DNA from: Spirochaetota bacterium
GTDB lineage: Bacteria; Spirochaetota; B62-G9; DRHN01
Direction: 5' to 3'
NCBI GenBank assembly: GCA_023136305.1
Contig: JAGLSF010000013.1
Coordinates: 1 to 16,656, forward strand
Length of the DNA: 16,656 bases
The translations under genes and the position numbers were made by a program. Each line of letters begins with the position of its first letter. The first letter of the stretch is position 1. The notes below the pieces were generated by a model. The model had not been told where the DNA came from, did no database searches, and worked only from the letters and a program-made list of their open reading frames with translations. Of the stretch, positions 1-7,211 are shown in pieces.

Positions 1-135
1 ACAAAGCCTGACGAAACGGAACAGATAGAGGTCATGACTGTGGCGCCGGATGAGATAAACGCCATGATTCAAAAGGGAAAGATCCTTGACGGTATGACCA
101 TCGCAGGCTGGCTTCTTGGGCGCAGGTACCTGTAG
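1..135 (+). CDS. Nudix hydrolase, C-terminal fragment (likely ADP-ribose pyrophosphatase type)
   Basis: This is the last 44 codons of a gene that enters from the left edge, ending in TAG at 133-135. The fragment contains DETEQIEV followed by a short helix (PDEINAMIQKGKI) and then LDGMTIAGWLLGRRYL. This pattern is common at the C-terminus of ADP-ribose pyrophosphatase-like Nudix enzymes, where an 'E.IEV' strand is followed by a helix and 'I.D..T..A'. The Nudix box (GX5EX7REUXEEXGU) would lie upstream of the window, so the catalytic residues cannot be checked. The gene converges on serA. The identification rests only on a tail motif and is moderate. Confidence 0.55.
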   Translation, partial: TKPDETEQIEVMTVAPDEINAMIQKGKILDGMTIAGWLLGRRYL

Positions 136-148
136 TCAACCTGGAGAT

Positions 149-186
149 CACCGACTCGGGTAAGGGAAGGGCCCACTGAGCCGGTG
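149..186. terminator. Candidate bidirectional hairpin between convergent genes
   Basis: CACCGACTC (149-157) can pair with GAGCCGGTG (178-186) with one A-C mismatch. The stem can be extended inward by GGG (158-160) pairing with CCC (172-174). It lies between the Nudix stop at 135 and the serA stop at 195, where a shared terminator would be expected. There is no clear U-tract on either side, so intrinsic termination is uncertain. Confidence 0.35.
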
Positions 187-194
187 TCAGACAT

Positions 195-1361
195 CTACTG
201 AATCACCCTGGTTATGAGAACACCGTCTATTCCTCTGATTTTCTCTATACTTTTATCACTAATCTCACCGTCGATGTCGATGATGTTGTAGGCCAGATTC
301 TCCCTCGAGCGGTTCAGCATGTCCACTATGTTTATCCGGTCATCGGCAAGCACGGCCGTTATCTGTCCCACCATCGCCGGTATGTTGCGGTTCGCAATGA
401 CCAGTCTCCGGTCACCCGTGATGTCCATATCGCAATCCGGGAAATTGACGGAATTTTGTATATTGCCCCTTTCGAGGAAATTCAGTATCTGGGTAGCAGC
501 CATGATCGCGCAGTTTTCTTCAGCCTCTGAACTCGAAGCACCGAGATGTGGTATGCAGATGACTCCCTCTGTCTTCAGCAGTTCTTCATCGGGAAAATCC
601 GTTATGAACTTCTGCACGACGCCCTTCTTCAGGGCCTCTTTGAGGTCTGCTGTATTGACGAGCCCGCCCCGTGCGAAGTTCAGAAGACGAACGCCCCTTT
701 TCATGATGGTGAAACGGCTGTGGTTGATCATTTCGTATGTTTCATCGTTTAGGGGAACGTGCAGGGAGATGTAGTCAGAATCAGACAGAAGACTCTCAAA
801 CCCCTGTGCCTTTTTAATACCGCGTGAGAGCCCCCATGCAGACTCCACAGAAATGAAGGGGTCATACCCCGTAACCTCCATGCCGAGCGATGCAGCATCA
901 TTGGCCACCATGACCCCAATGGTCCCGAGTCCGATAACACCAAGCTTCTTGCCTCTGATCTCCGGGCCTGCAAATTGTGATTTCCCTTTCTCAATGAGCT
1001 TGGGAACATTTTTTCCCTTACCCACGAGGCACTTGGTCCATTCTATGCCTCCCAGAATATTCCTTGATGCGAGGAAGAGACCTGCAAGTACCAGTTCCTT
1101 CACGCTGTTGGCATTGGCTCCGGGTGTATTGAAGACCACTATCCCCCGCTCCGAGCATTTATCCACGGGGATGTTGTTCACGCCTGCCCCAGCCCGTGCA
1201 ATTGCTTTGAGAGAGTGCGGCAGCTTCATGTCATGCATCTTGTGGCTTCGTACGATGATTGCGTCAGGGTGAATGATCTCTGAAGCGATCTCGTAGAGAT
1301 CATGAGGCAGCTTGTCCAGGCCTGCAGGGGAGATCTTGTTGAGTGTCTGTATCATGAACAT
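195..1361 (-). CDS. serA: D-3-phosphoglycerate dehydrogenase
   Basis: This enzyme oxidises 3-phosphoglycerate to 3-phosphohydroxypyruvate with NAD+, the first step of the phosphorylated serine pathway, in the cytoplasm. The protein has 388 residues. The Rossmann motif GVIGLGTIG lies at 141-149, the substrate-binding arginine in NFARGG is R231, and the catalytic histidine in PHLGAS is H272. An ACT domain fills about 320-388, in the short 'type' lacking the large intervening domain. The ACT domain makes serine feedback plausible. The start ATG at 1361 has GGAG 7 nt upstream. A second in-frame ATG two codons later has poorer spacing. The gene begins 13 nt after the serC stop, so the two are probably co-transcribed. 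The family call is secure. Confidence 0.95.
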   Translation of the reverse strand: MFMIQTLNKISPAGLDKLPHDLYEIASEIIHPDAIIVRSHKMHDMKLPHSLKAIARAGAGVNNIPVDKCSERGIVVFNTPGANANSVKELVLAGLFLASRNILGGIEWTKCLVGKGKNVPKLIEKGKSQFAGPEIRGKKLGVIGLGTIGVMVANDAASLGMEVTGYDPFISVESAWGLSRGIKKAQGFESLLSDSDYISLHVPLNDETYEMINHSRFTIMKRGVRLLNFARGGLVNTADLKEALKKGVVQKFITDFPDEELLKTEGVICIPHLGASSSEAEENCAIMAATQILNFLERGNIQNSVNFPDCDMDITGDRRLVIANRNIPAMVGQITAVLADDRINIVDMLNRSRENLAYNIIDIDGEISDKSIEKIRGIDGVLITRVIQ

Positions 1362-1374
1362 GGGCCTGCTCCGT

Positions 1375-2457
1375 TCAGCTGTTTTCTGATTCGAACCGTT
1401 TCAGGAATTGGGCGAGTTTTTGAACCCCTTCAACCGGCATGGCGTTGTATATACTGGCGCGCATTCCCCCCACCGAGCGGTGTCCCTTCAGTGTGACCAG
1501 GCCCTCTTTTCCCGCTTCCTGCAGACATTTTGCGGTGAGCTCCTCAGTGGGAAGCGTGAAGGTGACGTTCATGAGAGACCTGGAGGGCTGCTCCGCGGTG
1601 CCTGCATAGAGCTTCGAGTTATCGAGCACATCATAGAGCATGCCTGCCTTTTCCCTGTTTCTTTTTTCAATTGCAGCAACCCCCCCCTGCTCCTTTATCC
1701 AGGTGAAGGTCAGCTTGGCAGTATAGACACAGTAGCAGGGTGGCGTGTTGAAAAGGGAATCCTTGTCCGCATGAGTCTTATAGTTCAACATTGTGGGAGT
1801 CATGTCAAGGGCATTACCAATCAGATCTTTATGTAAAATGACAATGGTCAATCCGGCCGGTCCGATGTTTTTCTGTGCGCCGGCATAGATGAGTCCGAAT
1901 CGTGAGACGTCGTACACTTCGGAGAGTATGTTCGAGGACATGTCGGCAACAAGGGGGACATCGCCCGTCTGGGGCAGCCCAGGAAAACGGGTGCCGTAAA
2001 TCGTGTTGTTGGTCGTGATGTGCACGTAGTCGGCATCCCTGGAAAAGGGGTTCCCTGAAAGTTTTGGTATATAGGAAAAATTCCTATCCTCTGACGAGGC
2101 GACGATGTTGACATCCCCGTATCTTCGAGCCTCGGCGGCCGCCTTTTTGGACCATGAGCCTGTTATGATGAAATCGGCCTTTTTGTGCTTCTGAAAGAGG
2201 TTCAGGGGTATCATGGCAAATTGTGTGGATGCTCCTCCCTGCAGAAATAAGACCTTGAAATTATCGGGTATGCCCATGATGTCCCTGAGCAGCAGTTCAG
2301 CCTCCTCTATTATTTTAGAGAAGGCGCTCGAGCGGTGACTCATCTCCATGACTGACATGCCGGTCCCCTGATAGTCAAGCATCTCCTCCTGGGCCTTCCT
2401 CAGTACCGTTTCGGGCAGCATTGAAGGTCCGGCTGAAAAGTTAAAGACTCTGGCCAT
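1375..2457 (-). CDS. serC: Phosphoserine aminotransferase
   Basis: SerC transfers the amino group of glutamate to 3-phosphohydroxypyruvate, giving 3-phosphoserine. It is the second step of serine synthesis and a PLP enzyme of aminotransferase class V. The 360-residue length is normal. The N-terminus reads FNFSAGPSMLP, the classic SerC start. The substrate-binding HRSSAF follows at about 41-46, and the PLP lysine is K196 in YAGAQKNIGPAG. The C-terminal GGMRASIYNAM is also characteristic. AGGAGG lies 6 nt before the ATG. The gene is first in a serC-serA operon: product and substrate link the two enzymes directly. The third gene of the pathway, serB, is not in the window. Confidence 0.96.
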   Translation of the reverse strand: MARVFNFSAGPSMLPETVLRKAQEEMLDYQGTGMSVMEMSHRSSAFSKIIEEAELLLRDIMGIPDNFKVLFLQGGASTQFAMIPLNLFQKHKKADFIITGSWSKKAAAEARRYGDVNIVASSEDRNFSYIPKLSGNPFSRDADYVHITTNNTIYGTRFPGLPQTGDVPLVADMSSNILSEVYDVSRFGLIYAGAQKNIGPAGLTIVILHKDLIGNALDMTPTMLNYKTHADKDSLFNTPPCYCVYTAKLTFTWIKEQGGVAAIEKRNREKAGMLYDVLDNSKLYAGTAEQPSRSLMNVTFTLPTEELTAKCLQEAGKEGLVTLKGHRSVGGMRASIYNAMPVEGVQKLAQFLKRFESENS

Positions 2458-2534
2458 GCTGAATCCTCCTTGCAGATGGACGTAATTGAAGGTAGTAAAA
2501 TACCGCCCCAGAGGCTACAATCGATGCATGAGAT

Positions 2535-2550
2535 TGATAAAAAATTATCA
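2535..2550. repeat. Inverted repeat TGATAA-N4-TTATCA in the serC leader
   Basis: Six-base arms, TGATAA (2535-2540) and TTATCA (2545-2550), flank AAAA. The repeat lies just downstream of the predicted serC start point, so it could be an operator half-site pair or a weak leader hairpin. Function is inferred from position only. Confidence 0.35.
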
Positions 2551-2553
2551 TTG

Positions 2554-2565
2554 TTAGGCGCCTAA
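2554..2565. promoter_or_regulatory. Perfect 12-bp palindrome at the serC start point (operator-like)
   Basis: TTAGGCGCCTAA is a perfect palindrome. It overlaps two bases of the predicted serC -10 box (2564-2569) and covers the expected transcription start near 2557. A repressor bound here would block serC-serA. No regulator family can be named from the sequence. Confidence 0.4.
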
Positions 2566-2592
2566 TATAGTAGACTTTATGGAAAGTGAAAA
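2564..2592 (-). promoter_or_regulatory. Predicted sigma-70-type promoter of serC-serA
   Basis: Read on the minus strand, TTTTCA (2592-2587) is followed after 17 nt by TATATT (2569-2564). The -35 box matches 4 of 6 and the -10 box 5 of 6 consensus bases. The leader to the serC ATG would be about 100 nt. Confidence 0.45.
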
Positions 2593-2652
2593 GCCGAAAA
2601 GATGTATGTACTGTGGGAAAAATGATCAATGGGAAGGGTGTGATGCTCTGTA

Positions 2653-2832
2653 TCAGACAGTCTCTTTGTCATAGAGCTTTTCAAAGAAGCGAAAGAGCCA
2701 TTTAGGCCTGAAGAGAAGGAGTGCAATTGTTGCAATTGCTGCAATTGGAACAAAGATGGAGAGTGCATCGACAATTGCAATGGCTACGAGTATGAGAACC
2801 GCGATGATCTGCCACTGTGTACTTTTTTTCAT
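2653..2832 (-). CDS. Small two-helix membrane protein, 59 aa
   Basis: I do not recognise a named family. The protein is 59 residues long: MKKSTQW, a hydrophobic stretch at about 8-28, a break with a proline at FVPIA, a second hydrophobic stretch at about 28-41, and a basic aromatic tail with RPKWLFRFFEKLYD. This suggests an inner-membrane protein with two short helices and an amphipathic C-terminal segment at the membrane surface. Three signals support a real gene. AAGGGAG sits about 6 nt before the ATG. A TTGACT-N17-TAAAGT promoter with an extended TGA lies just upstream. The composition is that of a typical membrane protein. It is divergent from yajC and precedes serC in the same direction, but 195 nt away. 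Function is unknown. Confidence 0.75.
   Translation of the reverse strand: MKKSTQWQIIAVLILVAIAIVDALSIFVPIAAIATIALLLFRPKWLFRFFEKLYDKETV
2722..2748. repeat. Tandem 9-bp repeat, three copies, inside the small membrane gene
   Basis: Three consecutive units of TGCAATTG plus one variable base (T, C, G). A further CAATTGCAA lies nearby around 2770-2780. In the coding frame each unit is three codons encoding x-I-A, giving PIA-AIA-TIA in the second hydrophobic segment. Gain or loss of a unit would stay in frame. Confidence 0.75.
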
Positions 2833-2853
2833 TCTATGCTCCCTTCTCAGTAC

Positions 2854-2882
2854 ACTTTATCAGCAGCTATTTGAACAGTCAA
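2854..2882 (-). promoter_or_regulatory. Predicted promoter of the 59-aa membrane gene
   Basis: Read on the minus strand, TTGACT (2882-2877), a 17-nt spacer ending in TGA, then TAAAGT (2859-2854). The -35 box is 5 of 6, the -10 box 4 of 6 with an extended TGN. The start point would fall about 15 nt before the ATG, just upstream of the ribosome site. Confidence 0.6.
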
Positions 2883-3008
2883 TAAAAACAGACAAATGAG
2901 GACTGCCAGGTCATGGGCAGGTGAAACCTCATGCAGCAATAATTATCCTGATGAGCTCGATCCGAATCTCATGTCCTACCGCATATTTGTACGAAGTATC
3001 GAAATACC

Positions 3009-3038
3009 TTGACAATAGGGGTATGCTTGTGCTAATTT
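3009..3038 (+). promoter_or_regulatory. Predicted promoter of the yajC-secD-secF operon
   Basis: A perfect TTGACA (3009-3014) is followed after 18 nt by TAATTT (3033-3038), preceded by TGC as an extended -10. The -10 hexamer itself is weak, at 3 of 6. The start point would be near 3045, giving a leader of about 50 nt before yajC. The rest of the 2883-3097 spacer shows no supported gene. Confidence 0.5.
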
Positions 3039-3097
3039 TTGCAGGTTTATGTAATTACTGTTTTCAGGCAAATTGTGAACAGAAAGGATAGGTCGTT

Positions 3098-3496
3098 ATG
3101 ATTAATGTGTTGTTTGCAGCATTCGGACCCCAGGGCGGAGCTTCCACACAGGGCACGGGTGGCGGAAGTCCCATGACTCTCATTTTCATGATCATTGCGA
3201 TATTCGCCGTCATGTATTTTCTCATGATCCGACCCCAGCAGCGTCAGAAGAGGCAGCATCAGGACATGCTCGGCCAGCTGGGAAAGGGCGACAAGGTGGT
3301 CACTTCAGGCGGTCTTCATGGTACTGTCGCAGGTATCAAGGACAACTCGGTTATTGTCAAGATAGCTGACAATGTGAAAGTCGAGGTGAACAGATCCGCA
3401 ATTAGTCAGATCGTCTCTTCAAAGTCTTCAAAAACAACTCAGACGCAGACACAGGCGAAGAAAACTGAAGACAAGGACGAAGAATCTGGCAGCTGA
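3098..3496 (+). CDS. yajC: Preprotein translocase accessory subunit YajC
   Basis: YajC associates with SecD and SecF and supports protein export through SecYEG in the inner membrane. The protein is 132 residues. It has a short Gly/Ser-rich N-terminus, one membrane helix at about 27-45 ending in the family hallmark FLMIRPQQRQ, then a cytoplasmic domain with GDKVVTSGGLHGTV and VKVEVNRSAI, all typical. The last ~25 residues are a Ser/Thr/Gln/Lys tail of low complexity, common in the family. AAGGA lies 9 nt before the ATG. It is first in the yajC-secD-secF order conserved in many bacteria, here continuing into a bactofilin and a TPR gene. Confidence 0.95.
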   Translation: MINVLFAAFGPQGGASTQGTGGGSPMTLIFMIIAIFAVMYFLMIRPQQRQKRQHQDMLGQLGKGDKVVTSGGLHGTVAGIKDNSVIVKIADNVKVEVNRSAISQIVSSKSSKTTQTQTQAKKTEDKDEESGS

Positions 3497-3539
3497 TTCT
3501 CATCCCATCTGTTAGAAATCATTACTAACTGAGACAAAT

Positions 3540-5027
3540 ATGAACAAGGCATTTCGAATCCTGATCGTTTTCATCGCAATCGGTATCGCTGTATGGGGAT
3601 TCTCGTCCACCTATATCTGGTATTTCAGATATTCCAGGGAAGACCGGGCCCTTACCAATCTCACCGCTGAGGAGCTGGCGCAGTATCCCGAGGAAAAGCG
3701 ATTACAGATCAAGGAGATGAAGACCCTCCGGGGACGGATCATCAACCTCGGACTCGACCTGCAGGGCGGGATTTACATGGTGCTCGAACCTGATTACGAA
3801 GAGCTCCAGAGACGGGCCGGCAGGGAACTCACCCCCGACGAGATCAGGGATGCGATTCGCCAGGTCATGGAGATACTGAGAAACCGGATTGACAAGTTCG
3901 GTGTTTCGGAACCCTCCATAACGACACAGGGAGAGGACAGAATCGTCGTGGAACTCCCCGGTTCGAAAGACCCCGATCGTGCACGGACTGTTGTCATGGG
4001 GCGCGGCCTTCTGGAGTTCAAGATTGTCGATGAGGTTACGACAGGGAACCTCAGGCGGGATATGTTTGACGATACCGGTTTGATCATTGATGGTTCGATC
4101 ATTCCCTCCGGATCCGAATTAAAATACTTCTGGTCAAAGAACCAGTACGATGTGTTAGAACGGAGAAGGGCGGTTGTCCTGTACGATGAGGTGCTGCTGG
4201 ACGGCAGCACCATCAAGCGTGCACAGGTGGCTAGCGATCAATTTGGGAAGGCTGAAGTCACATTCGAGCTCAGCGCGGAAGGTGGGAAGCAGTTTGCACA
4301 GATTACAGAGGTCAATGTGGGGAAAAGTCTTGCAATCATCCTGGACGACAAGATCATGACCATGCCGGCCATCAGGGAACGCATCCCGGGCGGGCAGGTC
4401 AGGATCACAGGTGATTTCACCATGAAGGACGCACAGGATATCGCCCTCGTTCTGCGTGCGGGAGCATTTCCCGTTCCCCTGCAGATTGCGGAGCAGCGCA
4501 TCGTGGGGCCCTCTCTGGGTGAGGACTCCATAGAGGCCGGCATTAAGGCAGCTATCGTGGGCTCCATTCTTGTGGTGCTGTTTATGCTGGCCTACTTTAA
4601 AGCTTCGGGTATCATCGCTGATATCGCCCTTGCCCTGAACATCTTTCTGCTGCTCGGCGTGCTTGCGTGGCTGAACTTTACACTCACCCTGCCGGGTATC
4701 GCGGGTATGATACTCACCGTCGGAATGGCTGTGGATGCGAATGTCATCATATTTGAACGTATCAAGGAAGAGCTGCGAAGCGGAAAAACCGTGTCTTCTG
4801 CGGTACAGTCGGGATACGAGAAGGCCTTTCGCACCATTCTCGACGCCAATATGACCACGCTCATCGCAACCTTCGTGCTCTCACAGTTCGGCTCAGGTCC
4901 GATCAAGGGGTTTGCGGTGGTCCTGAGCATTGGTATTGTGATCAACATGTTTACGTCCATTTTTGTCACGCGACTTCTGTTTGCTATTGGAATTGACACA
5001 TTCAGGGTAAAGAAACTGTCTATCTGA
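3540..5027 (+). CDS. secD: Protein translocase subunit SecD
   Basis: SecD works with SecF, using the proton-motive force to pull exported proteins out of SecYEG on the outer side of the membrane. The protein is 495 residues. A signal-anchor helix lies at about 7-27, followed by the periplasmic region beginning GLDLQGGIYMVLEPD (71-85) and containing the P1 parts, including VSEPSITTQGEDRIVVELPG. The C-terminal half carries five membrane helices from about 335 to 485, with the signature GMAVDANVIIFERIKEE around 395-411. The Shine-Dalgarno is weak, only GAG about 6 nt before the ATG, so translation may depend on coupling to yajC 43 nt upstream. SecF follows after 19 nt as a separate gene, not a SecDF fusion. 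Confidence 0.97.
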   Translation: MNKAFRILIVFIAIGIAVWGFSSTYIWYFRYSREDRALTNLTAEELAQYPEEKRLQIKEMKTLRGRIINLGLDLQGGIYMVLEPDYEELQRRAGRELTPDEIRDAIRQVMEILRNRIDKFGVSEPSITTQGEDRIVVELPGSKDPDRARTVVMGRGLLEFKIVDEVTTGNLRRDMFDDTGLIIDGSIIPSGSELKYFWSKNQYDVLERRRAVVLYDEVLLDGSTIKRAQVASDQFGKAEVTFELSAEGGKQFAQITEVNVGKSLAIILDDKIMTMPAIRERIPGGQVRITGDFTMKDAQDIALVLRAGAFPVPLQIAEQRIVGPSLGEDSIEAGIKAAIVGSILVVLFMLAYFKASGIIADIALALNIFLLLGVLAWLNFTLTLPGIAGMILTVGMAVDANVIIFERIKEELRSGKTVSSAVQSGYEKAFRTILDANMTTLIATFVLSQFGSGPIKGFAVVLSIGIVINMFTSIFVTRLLFAIGIDTFRVKKLSI

Positions 5028-5046
5028 GGTTTTTAAAAGAGGTTCT

Positions 5047-5955
5047 ATGTTCGGCAAGAAGGTTCTGAAGGTCGTTCAACGCAGGAAGACAACCTATATC
5101 ATATCTGCGGTTATCATTGTTGCTGGCCTTGCGAGCATCGCCATGCGCGGAGGCCTGAAAATGGGCATCGATTTCGCAGGCGGAAACATGATGCAGGTGT
5201 GGATGCAGGATGAAGTCACCATCGGTGAGGTTCGGGATGTCCTGATCGATACCGGTTACGGCAACAATGTGCAGAAGATTGCGGATTCGGATAAGAACCT
5301 GTACATATTGAAGACCGCGGCCCTGGAACGCGATAATGACCGCGTTATACAGGAGATCACCAATGCGCTGGAAGAAGAATTCGGCAATGACAGGGTGGTC
5401 ATCGAGAAGGTGGATATTGTTGGTCCGCGAATCAGTTCCTACCTGCTGAGGACATCATATATCGTAGGCCTTGTTGCCATACTCCTCATCCTTCTCTACA
5501 CTACCTTCCGGTTCAAGTTCAGGTTCGGTGTTGCTGCCATATGTGCACTGATACATGATGTTCTCATCGTTCTCAGTTTCATCTCCTTTTTCGGCAAGGA
5601 GATGGATACATTCATACTTGCTGCACTGCTCACCATTATCGGCTACTCGCTGAATGACACCATCGTTGTTTTCGATCGTGTACGGGAGAACCTCAGGTCT
5701 GCCAAAGCCTTCGAGGATTATGAAAACACGGTCAATCTCAGCATCAATCAATCTCTCTCAAGAACGATCATCACCTCAATTACCACACTACTCGTGGTAA
5801 TCTCATTGTATGTAGTTGGGGGAAATATTATGCGTAATTTTGCATTTGCCCTGATCGTGGGAATCCTCGTCGGTACGTACTCATCCATGTTTGTTGCCTC
5901 AGCTATCTTGGTTGACTGGCACCGCCTGAAACCGGAAAAGACAAAAAAGGTGTAA
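5047..5955 (+). CDS. secF: Protein translocase subunit SecF
   Basis: SecF is the partner of SecD in proton-driven late export. The protein is 302 residues, the usual size for a separate SecF. After one N-terminal helix (about 16-34) comes GIDFAGGNMM (40-49), the SecF equivalent of the SecD GLDLQGG. Then follow a small periplasmic domain, VGPRIS (125-130), and five helices. The family signature GYSLNDTIVVFDRVREN spans 199-215. AAAGAGG lies about 4 nt before the ATG. The gene ends TAA, and a bactofilin gene begins 17 nt later with a strong ribosome site, suggesting a continuing transcript. Confidence 0.97.
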   Translation: MFGKKVLKVVQRRKTTYIISAVIIVAGLASIAMRGGLKMGIDFAGGNMMQVWMQDEVTIGEVRDVLIDTGYGNNVQKIADSDKNLYILKTAALERDNDRVIQEITNALEEEFGNDRVVIEKVDIVGPRISSYLLRTSYIVGLVAILLILLYTTFRFKFRFGVAAICALIHDVLIVLSFISFFGKEMDTFILAALLTIIGYSLNDTIVVFDRVRENLRSAKAFEDYENTVNLSINQSLSRTIITSITTLLVVISLYVVGGNIMRNFAFALIVGILVGTYSSMFVASAILVDWHRLKPEKTKKV

Positions 5956-5972
5956 CGATAAGGAGAATTGTT

Positions 5973-6374
5973 ATGGTGAAGACTAATGAGACAAAGTCTG
6001 TGGAAGAGAAGGATGTTGATACCGTTCTTGCGGAGGATATCGATTTTTCGGGCACCATGAAGTTCAGAAACTCCCTCATGATAAAGGGTAAATTCGAGGG
6101 TCAGATCGATGCCCAGGGTCATCTCATTCTAGGTCCGGACGCCATCGTGAAGGCAACCATCAAAGCCGGGGTCGTTACAAACTATGGCAAGATTATAGGG
6201 AACGTAGAGGCAATCAAGAAACTCGAACTTCTGAAGGGTGCCGAGCTCAACGGTGATGCCAAGACACCTGATATTATCATCGAGAGCGGGTGCATTTTCA
6301 ACGGCAAGTGCGCCATGAGCGCAGATTCCTATGGTCCTAAATCGAGCAGCGATGTCTCTGCAGCATCCACGTAA
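5973..6374 (+). CDS. Bactofilin family cytoskeletal protein
   Basis: Bactofilins polymerise without nucleotide into filaments that position envelope enzymes and shape cells. This 133-residue protein has a short polar N-terminal tail (1-17). A right-handed beta-helix core follows from about 20 to 115, with the repeating hydrophobic/Gly pattern seen in DIDFSGTMKF, SLMIKGKFEGQI, HLILGPDAIV and NYGKIIGNVEAIKKLELLKG. The C-terminal tail is Ser-rich. I see no membrane helix, so it is probably cytoplasmic or membrane-associated through the N-terminal tail. AGGAGA lies about 7 nt before the ATG. It sits between secF and an exported TPR gene, gaps 17 and 19 nt, suggesting a link to envelope assembly. 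The family call is secure; its specific job is inferred. Confidence 0.9.
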   Translation: MVKTNETKSVEEKDVDTVLAEDIDFSGTMKFRNSLMIKGKFEGQIDAQGHLILGPDAIVKATIKAGVVTNYGKIIGNVEAIKKLELLKGAELNGDAKTPDIIIESGCIFNGKCAMSADSYGPKSSSDVSAAST

Positions 6375-6393
6375 AAAAGGTGGAGACGGCCGA

Positions 6394-7044
6394 ATGACCT
6401 CACGAAATATGATGCGGGTCCTGACGATTCTCATCGTCTCAGTCTTTGTTGTGTCACCCACCCTGCTCATTGCGAGTTTTCAAGAGGGGTACGATCTTTA
6501 CAGGAGGGGTAAATACTATGAGTCGGAGGCAGCGCTGCTTCGCGAAAAGGAGTTAACCCCCAACAATCTCGATGTATATGCAGTTCTCGGGTGGTGTTAT
6601 TTGAATACGGGCCGCTACAAGAACGCGATCGACATCAGTAATGAGGGTCTCGAGCTGAACGCCAGTGACACCCGTTTTTTGACAACCCTTGGAAGGTCAT
6701 ACTTCGAGCTCAAGCGTTACAATGACGCACTCGGTTATCTTGAACAATCAATTGCACTCAATCCGGAAAATTCCTTCAACTACTACTATGTGGGACGCCT
6801 GTACCTGGAGCAGGGAAAGTACATACTCGCCGAAACAGCCCTCTCTGCAAGCATCAAGCTGAAGAGCGATCGGTATGTATTCTATCTGTTCAGGGGTGAG
6901 GTGTATGAGCGCATGTCAGACTATGGGGCTGCGGAAGAGGACTACAAACAGGCTCTCGCCCTGAAACCCAACGATCCGCGGTTGAAAGAAGCGCTCATAC
7001 GGGTGGTGAGCAAGCAGACTGAAGAAACCTCTCTCGTCCAGTAA
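6394..7044 (+). CDS. Exported tetratricopeptide repeat protein
   Basis: This 216-residue protein begins with a signal-like segment: MTSRNMMR, then a hydrophobic run at about 9-27. A likely cleavage or anchor point lies near LLIAS. The rest is about five TPR units (roughly 31-58, 59-92, 93-126, 127-160, 161-194). The TPR consensus is visible in AVLGWCYLNTGRYKNAID, YYVGRLYLEQGKYILAE and GAAEEDYKQALALKPNDP. Its role is likely protein-protein interaction at the membrane or in the periplasm; no enzymatic domain is present. I chose the ATG at 6394 because AAGGTGGAGA lies just upstream and the signal segment then starts correctly. An in-frame start at 6331 would overlap the bactofilin gene and precede the signal with an unlikely basic tail. 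It is the last gene of the sec/bactofilin operon. Confidence 0.85.
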   Translation: MTSRNMMRVLTILIVSVFVVSPTLLIASFQEGYDLYRRGKYYESEAALLREKELTPNNLDVYAVLGWCYLNTGRYKNAIDISNEGLELNASDTRFLTTLGRSYFELKRYNDALGYLEQSIALNPENSFNYYYVGRLYLEQGKYILAETALSASIKLKSDRYVFYLFRGEVYERMSDYGAAEEDYKQALALKPNDPRLKEALIRVVSKQTEETSLVQ

Positions 7045-7064
7045 ATTAGTTGCTGGTGCTGCTT

Positions 7065-7077
7065 CCTGCAAAGCAGG
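7065..7077 (+). terminator. Short hairpin after the sec/bactofilin operon
   Basis: CCTGC-AAA-GCAGG begins 20 nt after the TPR stop codon. It is followed by CTTAATTATTC, not a true T-run, so it would be a weak terminator at best. Confidence 0.35.
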
Positions 7078-7121
7078 CTTAATTATTCATTGGAGAGCGC
7101 ATCTTATACACCAGCTCAATC

Positions 7122-7208
7122 ATCAGTTTCTTATTTATTAATATACCGTTACTTATATTATTAAACATGTGAACTAATTGAAATGCGAATTGTTCACCAG
7201 AAACTGAT
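7122..7208. repeat. Nested inverted repeats in AT-rich spacer
   Basis: The outer arms are ATCAGTTTCT (7122-7131) and AGAAACTGAT (7199-7208), a perfect 10-bp pair. Inside, GTGAAC (7169-7174) pairs with GTTCAC (7192-7197). That inner stem is extended by AATT on each side of the loop after a one-base bulge. The DNA between is very AT-rich. It could be a folded RNA at the 3' end of the upstream operon, an operator pair for mtaB control, or a remnant of a small repeat element. No gene is supported in 7045-7283. Confidence 0.5.
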
Positions 7209-7211
7209 TAG

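Noticed and set aside
853..1272. 139-codon plus-strand frame opposite serA
   Set aside because: It is antisense to the conserved NAD-binding domain of serA and has no recognisable domain.
2921..3091. 56-codon GTG-initiated frame upstream of yajC
   Set aside because: It runs through the predicted yajC promoter and ribosome site, lacks a convincing Shine-Dalgarno, and matches no known pattern.
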